DNA of 64,000 bases from VAZQ01 sp963827585 (GTDB lineage: Bacteria; Pseudomonadota; Alphaproteobacteria; Rhizobiales; Xanthobacteraceae): positions 124,001 through 188,000 of the forward strand of contig CAWHCK010000033.1 of NCBI GenBank assembly GCA_963827585.1, read 5' to 3'. The notes below the pieces were generated by a model. It saw only the letters and a program-made list of their open reading frames with translations, ran no database searches and had not been told where the DNA came from. A program made the position numbers and the translations under genes. Below, piece after piece: positions 17,153 through 26,262 of the stretch; the first letter of the stretch is position 1; every line of letters starts with the position of its first letter.

Positions 17153-18712
17153 GTGCTTGATCTCGGCACGAGCTTCCTCGCGAGCGTCGCGCGCGATGGC
17201 GAGGCGCTGGCAATCGTCGACGGCGAGGTCCGCCTCACCTATGCCGCCTGGTACCGGAAGATTTCAGCGCTGGTGGCTGGCTTCGACCAGCTCGGGCTCG
17301 AGCCGGGCGATCATCTCGTCACGCTGCTGCAGAACCGCTGGGAAGCGGCGACGATCCACTGGGCCTGCCAATTCGCCGGGCTCATCATCACGCCGCTGAA
17401 TTGGCGCTCGACCGCGGACGAACTCGATTTCTGCATGAACGACGCCGAGGCGAAAGCGCTCGTGTACGAGGATGTTTCCGCCGGCGCCGTGCACTCGTCC
17501 AAGCAGGCGCGGACCTGTCCGCTCATTGCGGTCGGCAGCCCCGGCGCGCAAGATTTGACGTTCGCATCTCTGGTCGGCGGCAGCGCGGACGGCGCCAAGC
17601 CGCGCGTCGACGCCGAGGCGTGGTCGGTGATGCTCTATACCTCGGGCACGACCGCGCGGCCCAAGGGCGTGCCGCGTCGCCAGCGCGCCGAGCGCGCGGC
17701 TGCGCTTGCTCATGTCGCGCAGAATCTCTATGGCCAGCGCGAGCGCACGCTTGGGGCCATGCCGCTCTATCACACCATGGGGGTGCGCTCCCTCATTGCC
17801 ATGTCGTTGATCGGCGGCACCTTCGTCTGTCTGCCCCGCTTCGACGTTGCGCACGCGCTCGACCTGATCGCGACCGAGAACATCACCAACCTCTATCTCG
17901 TGCCGACGCTCTATCACGACCTGTTGCACCACGAGTGCTTCGAGACCGCCGACGTGAGCTCGGTGCGCAAGCTGGGCTTCGCCGGCGCACCGATGACCGA
18001 TGGTCTGCTCAAGGGCTTGAAGGCCGCGTTCAAGCCGGATCTCTTCGTCAACCACTACGGGTCCTCCGAAATCTACACCTTCACCATCGACCAGAATGCG
18101 CCCGCAAAGCCAGGCTCGGCCGGCCGCGCCGGCATCAACCAGATGATCCGGGTCGTGCGGCTTGGCGCGACCTCACCCGCGGACGTCGCAAAAGCGGGCG
18201 ACGAAGGCGAGATCATTGCGCTGCTCAAGGGCGACGAATCCTTCGAGGGTTATTGGCGGCGACCGGACGCGGATGCCAAGGCCTTGCGCGACGGCTGGTA
18301 TTTTACCGGCGACACCGGATATTTCGACGCCGACGGCGACCTCTTCGTCACCGGCCGGGTCGACGACATGATCATCACCGGCGGCGAGAACGTCTCGCCG
18401 GTCGAGATCGAAAGCTGCTTGTCGCTGCATCCCGCGGTGTCGGAGGTCGCCGTGGTCGGCCTCGCCGACGAGCGCTGGGGCAAGATCGTTTGCGCCTTCG
18501 TCAAGCGGGCGGTCGGCGTCGCGCCCGAGGAACTCGATCAATTCTGCCGGGTGTCGGGGCTCGCCAATTTCAAGCGGCCGCGCCGCTACATCTTCGTCAA
18601 GGCGATCCCGACGTCGCCTGTCGGCAAGCTCTTGCGCCGCAAGCTCGTTGCGGGTGAATACGAGCCGGAGCACACCATGGCGTTTTCCAGCGAAAGCCTG
18701 CCCCGGACTTGA
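17153..18712 (+). CDS. AMP-dependent acyl-CoA ligase
   Basis: About 519 residues from GTG 17153 (VLDLGTSFLASVARDGEALAIVDGEVRLTYAAWYRK); a GTG at 17102 is less family-like. ANL-superfamily motifs are SVMLYTSGTTARPKGVPR (P-loop, A3), NHYGSSEIYTF (A5), GWYFTGDTGYFDADGDLFVTGRVDDMI (A7/A8) and FKRPRRYIFVKAIPTSPVGKLLRR with the catalytic Lys (A10). It activates a carboxylic acid to its CoA thioester, probably an aromatic or unusual acid given its neighbours. The stop codon lies inside a palindromic repeat (18701-18719), so the last residues may be repeat-derived. It is followed by an enoyl-CoA hydratase in the same direction. Confidence 0.88.
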   Translation: MLDLGTSFLASVARDGEALAIVDGEVRLTYAAWYRKISALVAGFDQLGLEPGDHLVTLLQNRWEAATIHWACQFAGLIITPLNWRSTADELDFCMNDAEAKALVYEDVSAGAVHSSKQARTCPLIAVGSPGAQDLTFASLVGGSADGAKPRVDAEAWSVMLYTSGTTARPKGVPRRQRAERAAALAHVAQNLYGQRERTLGAMPLYHTMGVRSLIAMSLIGGTFVCLPRFDVAHALDLIATENITNLYLVPTLYHDLLHHECFETADVSSVRKLGFAGAPMTDGLLKGLKAAFKPDLFVNHYGSSEIYTFTIDQNAPAKPGSAGRAGINQMIRVVRLGATSPADVAKAGDEGEIIALLKGDESFEGYWRRPDADAKALRDGWYFTGDTGYFDADGDLFVTGRVDDMIITGGENVSPVEIESCLSLHPAVSEVAVVGLADERWGKIVCAFVKRAVGVAPEELDQFCRVSGLANFKRPRRYIFVKAIPTSPVGKLLRRKLVAGEYEPEHTMAFSSESLPRT

Positions 18713-18719
18713 TCCGGGG
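18701..18719. repeat. short palindromic repeat containing the ligase stop codon
   Basis: CCCCGGACTTGATCCGGGG is an inverted repeat with arms CCCCGGA and TCCGGGG around a five-base loop. Its central TGA is the stop codon of the upstream ligase. Confidence 0.8.
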
Positions 18720-18796
18720 TGGAGACCGGTTCGCCGCAGAAAACTCGTCAAGCGCAATGAAGCCACAGCCGTGCTGCGCCAACAAGGAAGTGCCAG

Positions 18797-19597
18797 ATGA
18801 GCTCGCCCTTCGCCGATCCCCGCCTCGCCGCACTCGACGGCTTTCGCGTTGAAATCGATCCCGCGCGCGAGCGCGCCGACGTGGTCCTGGACCGGCCGCC
18901 TTTCAACATCGTGTCGATGCCGCAGCGTGACCAGCTGCGGCTCGTGTTCGAGTCCTTGGACGACGATGCGCGCGTGCGGATCATCGTGCTGCGTGCGGCC
19001 GGCGAGCATTTTTCGAGCGGCGGCAACATCAAAGGGTTCATCGAGGCAACGCCCGAACACGTCTCCACGCTTGCCTGGAACATCGCCGCACCGGCGCGCT
19101 GCGCAAAGCCCGTGATCGCCGCCAATCGCGGCTACTGCTTCGGGGTCGGCTTCGAGCTTTCGCTCGCGTGCGACTTCCGCATCGTTTCCGAAACCTGCTT
19201 CTATGCGCTGCCGGAGCAGCGGTTGGGCCAGATTCCCGGCTCGGGAGGCTCGGCACGCCTGCAGAAGATCATCGGCATCACGCGCACCAAGGACATCGTC
19301 ATGCGTTCGCGGCGAATCCCGGGACAGCAGGCTTACGACTGGGGCATCGCGACCGAATGCGTGGCCGACGACCGATTGGAGGCGGCAACCGACGCCCTGG
19401 TCGATGAATTGCGCGCGTTCTCACCGCTGGCTCAACGCACAGCCAAGAAGCTGCTGAACGACACGGAAGACGCCACCCTGGCGATCGCGATCGAGCTCGA
19501 AGGCCATTGCTACAGCCGGCTGCGCCAATCGGACGATTTCCGCGAGGGCGTGGAGGCCTTTCACGCCAAGCGCCCGGCCCGCTTCAAAGGGACATGA
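18797..19597 (+). CDS. Enoyl-CoA hydratase/isomerase family protein
   Basis: 266 residues of crotonase fold: ADVVLDRPPFNIVSMPQRDQL, the oxyanion-hole region GEHFSSGGNIKGF, NRGYCFGVGFELSLACDFRI, then PEQRLGQIPGSGGSARLQKIIG. In crotonases the EQRLG-type Glu and the following PGSGG loop carry the acid-base residues; here the Glu of PEQRLG is present. It ends with the helical FREGVEAFHAKRPARFKG typical of hydratases. It probably hydrates or isomerises the CoA ester made by the preceding ligase, as in ring-modification or side-chain beta-oxidation steps. The exact reaction cannot be read from sequence. Confidence 0.85.
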   Translation: MSSPFADPRLAALDGFRVEIDPARERADVVLDRPPFNIVSMPQRDQLRLVFESLDDDARVRIIVLRAAGEHFSSGGNIKGFIEATPEHVSTLAWNIAAPARCAKPVIAANRGYCFGVGFELSLACDFRIVSETCFYALPEQRLGQIPGSGGSARLQKIIGITRTKDIVMRSRRIPGQQAYDWGIATECVADDRLEAATDALVDELRAFSPLAQRTAKKLLNDTEDATLAIAIELEGHCYSRLRQSDDFREGVEAFHAKRPARFKGT

Positions 19598-19655
19598 GAC
19601 AAGCTTTTCAACCCCGCCGGAAGGTGGATAAAAACTTCAATCGAAGGGAACATCC

Positions 19656-20645
19656 ATGAAGACGACAGGACAACGCCTCTTCGCGCCGGGTGCGGTCATC
19701 GCCCTTGCCACCATCCTCGGCGCCACGGCCGCCGACGCCCAGACCTATCCGGCGCGGCCCATTCAAGTGATCATTCCATTTGCCGGCGGCAGCGCCAGCG
19801 ACGTCGTCACCCGCATCCTGCTCGACCGGACCAGCAAATCGATCGGGCAGCCCTTCATCGTCGAGAACCGGCCGGGCGCGGGCGGCAATACCGGGACGCT
19901 GGCGGCCGCCAAAGCCGCCCCCGACGGCTACACCCTGGTGGGCACGGGCTCCGGGCCGGCGGGCGCCAACAAGACGCTATATCGCGACCTCGGCTATGAT
20001 CCGGAAAAGGATTTCGAGCCGATCACGATCATCGGCATCTTCCCCATCGTCATCGTGGCGAGCACCAAGCTGCCGGTGAAGTCGCTGGGCGAACTGATCG
20101 CCTATGCCAAGGAGCGTCCGAACCAGCTCAATTACGGCTCGGTCGGCATCGGAAGCTCGCAGCACCTTTCAGGCGCTTACTTCGAGCAGATCGTCGGGAT
20201 CAAGCTCACGCACGTGCCCTATCGCAACATCGCGCAATACGGGCCGGACCTGATTGCGGGCGCCGTGCCGCTCGGATTTCAGTGGCTCCCCAATGTGTTG
20301 GCGCCGCTCAACGCCGGCGGCGCGAAGGCGCTGGCGGTCGCAAGCACGAAGCGGATGGCGGCCCTTCCCGACGTCCCGACCACCACCGAGGCCGGGCTCA
20401 AGGACTATGTGAGCTCCGGATGGTTCACCATGCTGGCGCCGAAGGGCACGCCCAAGCCGATCGTCAGCAAGCTCAACCAGGAGTTCACGGCCGCTCTCGC
20501 GGACCCGACATTGCGGGAGCGGTTCACCGAGCAAGGCGCGGAGGTCGTCGTCTCCACGCCCGAGGACGTCGGCAAGTTCATCTCCGCCGAAATCGTGAAA
20601 TGGCGCGACATCATCGCAGCGGCGGGGATCCCGCAGATCCAATGA
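19656..20645 (+). CDS. Tripartite tricarboxylate transporter binding protein (TctC/Bug family)
   Basis: 329 residues with signal peptide (FAPGAVIALATILGATAADAQ). The mature start TYPARPIQVIIPFAGGSASDVVTRILLDRTSKSIGQPFIVENRPGAGGN is the Bug signature, with a second block LTHVPYRNIAQYGPDLIAGAVPL. These periplasmic proteins bind carboxylates and usually work with TctAB membrane proteins; none are in the window, so this is an orphan. Its position between the hydratase and monooxygenase suggests an aromatic or organic acid as ligand, by inference. Confidence 0.9.
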   Translation: MKTTGQRLFAPGAVIALATILGATAADAQTYPARPIQVIIPFAGGSASDVVTRILLDRTSKSIGQPFIVENRPGAGGNTGTLAAAKAAPDGYTLVGTGSGPAGANKTLYRDLGYDPEKDFEPITIIGIFPIVIVASTKLPVKSLGELIAYAKERPNQLNYGSVGIGSSQHLSGAYFEQIVGIKLTHVPYRNIAQYGPDLIAGAVPLGFQWLPNVLAPLNAGGAKALAVASTKRMAALPDVPTTTEAGLKDYVSSGWFTMLAPKGTPKPIVSKLNQEFTAALADPTLRERFTEQGAEVVVSTPEDVGKFISAEIVKWRDIIAAAGIPQIQ

Positions 20646-20703
20646 CGGCCGCGCGGCGGCAGTCTCAATAGCGGTCGGGCGCCAGCGCGGCCGCCGAAGC
20701 ATC

Positions 20704-21891
20704 ATGGCAATTGCAGAGCGCGTTCTGATTGCCGGCGCGGGACCGGTCGGTTTGGTCGCGGCCGCGAGCCTCGCACGCAGCGGCGTGCCGGTGACGGTGT
20801 TCGAGGCCGGGCCCGACCTGAGCGAAGAGTTGCGCGCCTCGACCTTTCATCCGCCGACGCTCGACATGCTCGATCGGCTCGGGGCCGCGAAACCGCTGAT
20901 CGCGCAAGGACTGGTGGCGCCGACCTTCCAGTATCGAAGCAAGCAGCACGGGGTTCTGGCGCAGTTCGATTTCAGCGCTATCGCCGACGTCACCGCGCAC
21001 CCCTACCGGGTGCAGAGCGAGCAATCCAAGCTCACGCGCATCCTCTACGAGCAGCTCCGCGGCCAACCGAATGTGGAGGTGCAATTCGACGCTCAAGTCC
21101 GGCAGGTGACCCAGCATCGGTCAGGCGTGGAGGTCGCCATCGAGCGCGACGGGCGCACCGAGACGCAATCCGGCCGCTGGCTCATCGGCGCCGACGGCGC
21201 CCGCAGCGAAGTTCGGCGATCCCTCGGCATCGCATTCGACGGCTTCACCTGGCCGGAACGCTTTCTGGTCGTAAGCACGCCGTTTGATTTCCGGACCGTG
21301 ATTCCCGACCTGGTCGCCGTGAGCTACGTGACGGATCCGCAGCGCTGGCATTTCCTGCTGCAAATTCCCGGCCTCTGCCGCGTAATGTTTCCGATCGCGG
21401 CCGACGAAAGCGACGAGTTGGCGTTGAGCCCCGAATTTGCGCAGTCGCTCATGGCCACGGTGGTGCCGGGCATCTCCCACTATGAGGTCGCGCATGTCAC
21501 GCTTTACAACGTGCACCAGCGGGTGGCGAAGACGTTCCAAAGCGAGCGCGCATTCCTCGTCGGCGACGCCGCGCATATCAACAATCCGCTCGGCGGCATG
21601 GGGATGAACGGCGGCATCCACGACGCCATCAATCTGACCTCGCGGCTGGCCGAGGTCTGGCATGGGACCAAGCCCGAGGCGGAGCTCGAGCGCTACGATA
21701 AGCAGCGCCGGCTGGTGACGCTCGAATACATCGAGAAACAGTCGATCCAGAACAAGCGCAACCTCGAGTCCGACGGCAGCGAATTCAGGCGCAGCCTGGC
21801 GGAGATCGCGGCCGACAAGTCCCGCACCTACGACTATCTGTTGCGCGTCTCCATGATCGCGAGCCTGCGCCGCGCGAAGGAACTGGGGTGA
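20704..21891 (+). CDS. FAD-dependent aromatic-ring monooxygenase
   Basis: 395 residues. The N-terminal FAD dinucleotide motif is VLIAGAGPVGLVAAASLARSGVPVTVFEA. The DG motif is RWLIGADGARSEVRRSLG, and the second FAD motif is RAFLVGDAAHINNPLGGMGMNGGIHDAINLTSRL. These define class A flavoprotein hydroxylases of the PHBH/UbiH/MhpA group, which use NAD(P)H and O2 to hydroxylate aromatic rings. The start at 20704 follows the TctC gene by 58 bases. With the ligase, hydratase and UbiD enzyme it suggests a degradation pathway for a phenolic acid. It ends just before a palindromic repeat. Confidence 0.9.
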   Translation: MAIAERVLIAGAGPVGLVAAASLARSGVPVTVFEAGPDLSEELRASTFHPPTLDMLDRLGAAKPLIAQGLVAPTFQYRSKQHGVLAQFDFSAIADVTAHPYRVQSEQSKLTRILYEQLRGQPNVEVQFDAQVRQVTQHRSGVEVAIERDGRTETQSGRWLIGADGARSEVRRSLGIAFDGFTWPERFLVVSTPFDFRTVIPDLVAVSYVTDPQRWHFLLQIPGLCRVMFPIAADESDELALSPEFAQSLMATVVPGISHYEVAHVTLYNVHQRVAKTFQSERAFLVGDAAHINNPLGGMGMNGGIHDAINLTSRLAEVWHGTKPEAELERYDKQRRLVTLEYIEKQSIQNKRNLESDGSEFRRSLAEIAADKSRTYDYLLRVSMIASLRRAKELG

Positions 21892-21901
21892 AGATCTTGG
21901 T

Positions 21902-21974
21902 GTCGTCCCCGCGAAAGCGGGGACCCAAAACCACCGCCTCTGGAATATGGGTCCCCGCTTTCGCGGGGACGACG
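21902..21974. repeat. palindromic repeat (GTCGTCCCCGCGAAAGCGG type)
   Basis: The left arm contains GTCGTCCCCGCGAAAGCGG and the right arm CCGCTTTCGCGGGGACGAC. About 30 bases lie between. It sits between convergent genes and could serve as a transcript end for both. Confidence 0.85.
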
Positions 21975-22083
21975 AGATGCCAACTATTCGGCCGGGCTGG
22001 CCGCGATCGCCTTGCCCTCTGCCGGCGCCGACGCGGTTGCCGGCGAGCGGCTCAACCCGAACAGCCAGTTGCGACCGCGCCGC

Positions 22084-23301
22084 TCACTCGCTGGCGAGAA
22101 TGACGTTCTTGACCAGCGGATAGACCTGGTTGGCCCAACGGTTGCCGCTGAACACGCCGTAATGCCCAACCCCGGTCTGCATGTGGTGCCGCCTGAGATA
22201 CGGCCGCAATCCGGAGCACAGGTCGTGCGCGGCCGCGGTCTGGCCCACGGCGCAGATGTCGTCCCGCTCGCCTTCGACCGTCAGCAGCATCGTGCGCTTG
22301 ATAGCGCGCGGCTCGACGCGCTCGCCCCGCCATTGGAGCTTGCCGGCCGGCAATGCACATTCCTGAAAGACCAGGCGAACGGTCTCCAGGTAGAACTCGG
22401 CGGTGAGATCGAGCACGGCAAAATATTCGTCGTAGAATGCCTTCGTCACCTGCGCCTTCTCGAGCTCGCCCTTCGCCAGATTGTCGTACAAGTCGCGATG
22501 CGCCTTCAAATGCCGGCCGATATTCATGCTCATGAAAGCCGCGAGCTGAATAAAACCTGGATAGACGCGCCGGAATGCGCCGGGATAGCGCAGCGGCACG
22601 GTGGCGATGAGATTCTGCTCGAACCATTCGATCGGTTTCGAATTGGCAAGGTCGTTGACCTTGGTCGGGTTGACGCGGGTGTCGATGGGGCCCGCCATCA
22701 AACTCATGCTGCGCGGCTGGGCGGCGTTGCCGCTTTGCGCCATCACCGCCGCGGCGACGAGCACGGCGACACACGGCTGGCACACCGCCACCACATGGGC
22801 GCCCGGCCCCATCGCCTCCAGGAAACGGATCAGGTGCTCGATATAGTCGTCGAATCCGAAGCGGCCGTGCATGAGCGGCACATCGCGCACATTGTGCCAA
22901 TCGGTGATGTAGACATCGTGCTCGGGCAGCATGGTGCTCACGGTGCCGCGCAACAGCGTCGCGAAATGGCCCGACAGCGGCGCCACCAGGAGCACGCGGG
23001 GCTGCGGCGTGTCGATGTCCTTCTTGAAGTGCAACAGCGTCCCGAACGGTGTCGTCAGCGCGGCCCGCTCCTGCACGGCCACCTCGCGGTTGCCGACCTT
23101 GACGCTGTTGATCGCGAAGGCGGGGCGCGCATGGGTCAGCCCGGCGCGCGCGATGAGCTCGTAGGCCGCGGTCAGGTTGCGCAGGACGGCGTTGTCGGCG
23201 ACGCCGGCCAGGGGTTGGCCGAGCGCCTGCAGCGCCGCGCCCGCCCAGGTGCGAACCGGCCCCATGACGTCGGAATGGGCAAGGTAGGCCTGATAGAGCA
23301 T
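22084..23301 (-). CDS. phaZ: Intracellular polyhydroxyalkanoate depolymerase
   Basis: 405 residues from ATG 23301 (MLYQAYLAHSDVMGPVRTWAGAALQAL), the usual start of intracellular PHB depolymerases. The lipase-box-like VVAVCQPCVAVL holds the nucleophilic Cys used by this family in place of Ser. The PHB_depo_C region carries LMAGPIDTRVNPTKVNDLA, and TVEGERDDICAVGQT and GVGHYGVFSGNRWANQVYP hold the likely Asp and His. It mobilises stored polyester to 3-hydroxy acids. The reading frame is open upstream of 23301 but not family-like. Just past its stop another frame reads ERRGRNWLFGLSRS to 21984, so a small indel may have shortened the C-terminus. Confidence 0.9.
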   Translation of the reverse strand: MLYQAYLAHSDVMGPVRTWAGAALQALGQPLAGVADNAVLRNLTAAYELIARAGLTHARPAFAINSVKVGNREVAVQERAALTTPFGTLLHFKKDIDTPQPRVLLVAPLSGHFATLLRGTVSTMLPEHDVYITDWHNVRDVPLMHGRFGFDDYIEHLIRFLEAMGPGAHVVAVCQPCVAVLVAAAVMAQSGNAAQPRSMSLMAGPIDTRVNPTKVNDLANSKPIEWFEQNLIATVPLRYPGAFRRVYPGFIQLAAFMSMNIGRHLKAHRDLYDNLAKGELEKAQVTKAFYDEYFAVLDLTAEFYLETVRLVFQECALPAGKLQWRGERVEPRAIKRTMLLTVEGERDDICAVGQTAAAHDLCSGLRPYLRRHHMQTGVGHYGVFSGNRWANQVYPLVKNVILASE

Positions 23302-23428
23302 TCCCCAGTCCCCGCGGTCGCCTGCCGTGAAAAGCCGGCAGACGTCGCTCCCGGTCTCCCAAAAGGTAGTGCATTTTATGCTGCAGTGCGAGATAATTTC
23401 TGAGCCGGGCGCCGAAGGGGGACAGTCA

Positions 23429-24079
23429 ATGGCCACGCTCACAATCGCCAGCAAAAATTACGGATCCTGGTCCCTGCGCGGTTGGTTGCTGTGCAAGATG
23501 GCCGGTCTCGAGTTCGAGGAACAACTGGCGCGCAGCGACGACCCCTCGACGCGGGCCGAGCTGCTGCTGCTGTCGCCGTCATTTCTCGTCCCCTGCCTCA
23601 CCCACGACGGCATCAAGATCTGGGATACGCTCGCCATCGCGGAATATGTCAACGAGCTCAAGCCGGACGCAAAGCTCCTGCCGGCCGACCGCGCCGCGCG
23701 CGCCCATTGCCGCGCGGTCGCCGGCGAAATGCACTCCGGCTTCAGCAACCTGCGCTCGGCCTTGCCGATGAACATCAAGGCGCACTATCCCGGCTTCAAG
23801 GTCTGGACGGGCGCGCAGGCCGACATCGATCGTGTCGTCACGATCTGGCGCGAATGCCTCGCCGGCTCGAAGGGCCCTTATCTGTTCGGCAAGAAGCCCT
23901 GCATGGCCGATGCCATGTATGCCCCGGTCGTTACCCGCTTCCTCACCTACGACGTCAAGCTCGATCGCCAGTGCGCCGCCTATTGCAAGGCCATCATGGC
24001 GATGCCGCACATGGAGGAATGGATCGCCGCGGCGAAGGCCGAACCCGACGAGCTGGAGGAGCTGGACGTCGAGTTCTGA
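23429..24079 (+). CDS. Glutathione S-transferase family protein
   Basis: 216 residues from ATG 23429. The N-terminal thioredoxin-like domain (LTIASKNYGSWSLRGWLLCKMAGLEFEEQL) contains the Ser region of the glutathione-activating site. SPSFLVPCLTHDGIKIWDTLAIAEYVNEL holds the cis-Pro and the ESxAI-like glutathione-binding segment (WDTLAIAEY). The helical C-terminal domain ends in LEELDVEF. It is divergent from phaZ with 127 bp between starts. General detoxification or isomerase role; substrate unknown. Confidence 0.88.
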   Translation: MATLTIASKNYGSWSLRGWLLCKMAGLEFEEQLARSDDPSTRAELLLLSPSFLVPCLTHDGIKIWDTLAIAEYVNELKPDAKLLPADRAARAHCRAVAGEMHSGFSNLRSALPMNIKAHYPGFKVWTGAQADIDRVVTIWRECLAGSKGPYLFGKKPCMADAMYAPVVTRFLTYDVKLDRQCAAYCKAIMAMPHMEEWIAAAKAEPDELEELDVEF

Positions 24080-24146
24080 GCGGACGAGCCTTGGCCCGCG
24101 CCGCCATGCCGTTCGATCGCATGAACGACATGCGATGCGCGAGGTG

Positions 24147-25868
24147 CTATTTTTCCGCGCGCTGGCTCGTGACCACCGGCAGCAAAATCTGCGAGGGCTG
24201 TGCGGCGGAGTGAAAGATCGTGTCCTTGCCGATCTTGTTCGGCAGATAGACGTGCTCAAACACGAAGTCGGTGATGGCCGAGTTGCCGTTGGCAAGCTCC
24301 AGTCGGATTCGGCTGCCCTTCTTGAACAGGTTCGCCGTCGGCATCACCGGCACTTCGAACGTGTAGGGTTTGCCTGGCTCGAGCGGCTCCACCTTGGTGT
24401 GCGCGTACCAGGGTGCAAATTCGGTCGACAACTGTTTGTTGAGCTCGCGGTGCGACGCCTTCATCCAGCCCTTGCTGACCACCCGGAAACGGGGCTGCAC
24501 ATTTCCCTGTTCCGCCGCGGCCTGGGGGAACTGCTCCGAGACCTTCACGATGAAATCGGTGTCGGTGTTGCTCGAGGCAGCATGCAGAACGAGCTTGATC
24601 GGTCCCACGACTTCGAGGTCGGCCTCGAGAGGCGCGGATGTGAACGTCAGGATACGCGCAACGGTATCCGGTCCTTGCGGGCCGAAGGTGACGACGCCGG
24701 CGCGCCAGCCTGGATCCGGATAGCTGAACACCGTCTCGCCGCCATCGGCGGCAGGCGGCGCCGTATCGAGCGCACCGTCGTTGAGCGACTTCACCGATCC
24801 GGTTGGTCCCTTCTTCAGATAATACGACCGATACGCGATGTGTTCCGGCGGCCAGCTGTCCGCCGTCTTCATGGTGTTGGTCCCCATCAGGTGATAGCGA
24901 ACGGCCGGCTCATTCAGGTATGAAGTCTGCTGGCCCTTCAAGCACCAATCGTAGAAGGGAAGCAGGTACTTCTCGTGGAATGCGACGCTGTTGAAGTCGG
25001 CTGCCGCCTGGAACACGTTCGGCGCACCGGTGACGAGCAGCTTCTTCGGTGCATTGACGCGCTGGTAGCCGACGATGTTGCCCTGCAGGTGCAGCTCGAC
25101 CTTGGCCCAGATGCCGATCGAAAACACAGGTATCTTGATCTTATCGAGCTGCTCGAAGGCAGCCCGCTCCTTCCAGAACGCATCATAGAGGGGATGCTTG
25201 TTGGCTTCGTCGGGGAAATCCCACGGCAGCATCTTGGCCGGCCCCGTCGAGGGATATTGGTTCAGCGGCCGCAACTCGCCATTATACCAGATGCTGGTGA
25301 ACTTGCTCGGAATGCCGCCCGAATACGCAATGCCGGTATAGGCATCGATCAGTCCGTCATATGGCGCGATGCAGGCGAGATGCGGCGGGTTCTGCGCCGC
25401 CATGAACCACTGCGTCATCGCATAGTACGATTGTCCGATGCCGCCGATCTTACCGTCGGACCACGGCTGTTGCGCCACCCATTCGATCACGTCGAAGAAG
25501 TCGCTTTGCTCCTTGCTGTCGAGGAATCGGTATTCGCCCTCCGAACGTCCGGTGCCTCTCACGTCCATATGCACGAAGGCATAGCCACGATCGAGGTACC
25601 ATTTGATCGGCCCGGTTTCACGCCACAGGAACTGCGGCGTCGGCGGCAGCAGGTTGTTGTCGAAGCGATACGGCGACGCGGCGAAAAGCGTCGGATAGCG
25701 GCCGCCATCCTTCGGCAAATAGACCGCGACCGCGATAGTCACTCCATCGCGCACCCGAACGTTGTCGATCCGGGTCGGCAAAATGATCTCGTCATCGGCA
25801 GCCTGCAGCGAGGGCGCAAAGAACAGCGCTGCAAATATCACCCCGCAGTGAGCGAGCCTCTTGAGCAT
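24147..25868 (-). CDS. CocE/NonD-type secreted hydrolase (X-Pro dipeptidyl-peptidase family)
   Basis: 573 residues with signal peptide (RLAHCGVIFAALFFAPSLQAAD). The alpha/beta-hydrolase domain shows MDVRGTGRSEGEYRFLDSKEQSDFFDVIEWVAQQPWSDGKIGGIGQSYYAMTQW, with the nucleophile Ser in GQSYY. The C-terminal jelly-roll (LTFTSAPLEADLEVVGPIKLVLHAASSNTDTDFIVKVSE) and GSRIRLELANGN are typical of the CocE family. Members cleave esters or acyl-peptide bonds; the substrate is unknown. It points away from the cytochrome remnant upstream. Confidence 0.9.
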   Translation of the reverse strand: MLKRLAHCGVIFAALFFAPSLQAADDEIILPTRIDNVRVRDGVTIAVAVYLPKDGGRYPTLFAASPYRFDNNLLPPTPQFLWRETGPIKWYLDRGYAFVHMDVRGTGRSEGEYRFLDSKEQSDFFDVIEWVAQQPWSDGKIGGIGQSYYAMTQWFMAAQNPPHLACIAPYDGLIDAYTGIAYSGGIPSKFTSIWYNGELRPLNQYPSTGPAKMLPWDFPDEANKHPLYDAFWKERAAFEQLDKIKIPVFSIGIWAKVELHLQGNIVGYQRVNAPKKLLVTGAPNVFQAAADFNSVAFHEKYLLPFYDWCLKGQQTSYLNEPAVRYHLMGTNTMKTADSWPPEHIAYRSYYLKKGPTGSVKSLNDGALDTAPPAADGGETVFSYPDPGWRAGVVTFGPQGPDTVARILTFTSAPLEADLEVVGPIKLVLHAASSNTDTDFIVKVSEQFPQAAAEQGNVQPRFRVVSKGWMKASHRELNKQLSTEFAPWYAHTKVEPLEPGKPYTFEVPVMPTANLFKKGSRIRLELANGNSAITDFVFEHVYLPNKIGKDTIFHSAAQPSQILLPVVTSQRAEK

Positions 25869-25897
25869 CGAAACCTCCTGAGCGCCGTGCCATGATT

Positions 25898-26062
25898 TTA
25901 AGAACCGGGCAGGTGAGTGAGATACTCGTAGACTGCACCCAGTTCCTCATCATCCATTTTTCCAACCGGACGCCACGGCATTTGCTTGCTGAGTTCATGG
26001 CCGCCGGGATCGGTGCCTGTGCGCACGGTTGCTATAAATTCCTCCAGTTTCCATTGCTTTAC
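25898..26062 (-). pseudogene. C-terminal remnant of a cytochrome c
   Basis: Reading minus, the frame gives QWKLEEFIATVRTGTDPGGHELSKQMPWRPVGKMDDEELGAVYEYLTHLPGS then TAA at 25898-25900. This matches the C-terminal ~50 residues of class I cytochromes c (axial Met in QMPWRPVGKM, then DDEELGAVYEYL). An in-frame TGA and unrelated sequence lie immediately upstream and no CxxCH motif is present, so the haem-binding half is gone. It is a decayed gene fragment before the hydrolase. Confidence 0.65.
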
Positions 26063-26262
26063 AAGATTTCAGGTCGGGCCCCATGGGCCCGAGCTTGCCC
26101 CGCGGCGCCGCTGGCGGCCGAGAGCCATTGAATCGCCCCCGAGCGTCGCTTAAACTTCAACCATTCTGCGACGACCGCCTCAAAGGAACCGCATCACGAT
26201 ACCGCGCGGATGCTTCGCCGCAAGCCCAGCTGAGCCGTGTTGGAGCAGGAGGAGGGCAACCC

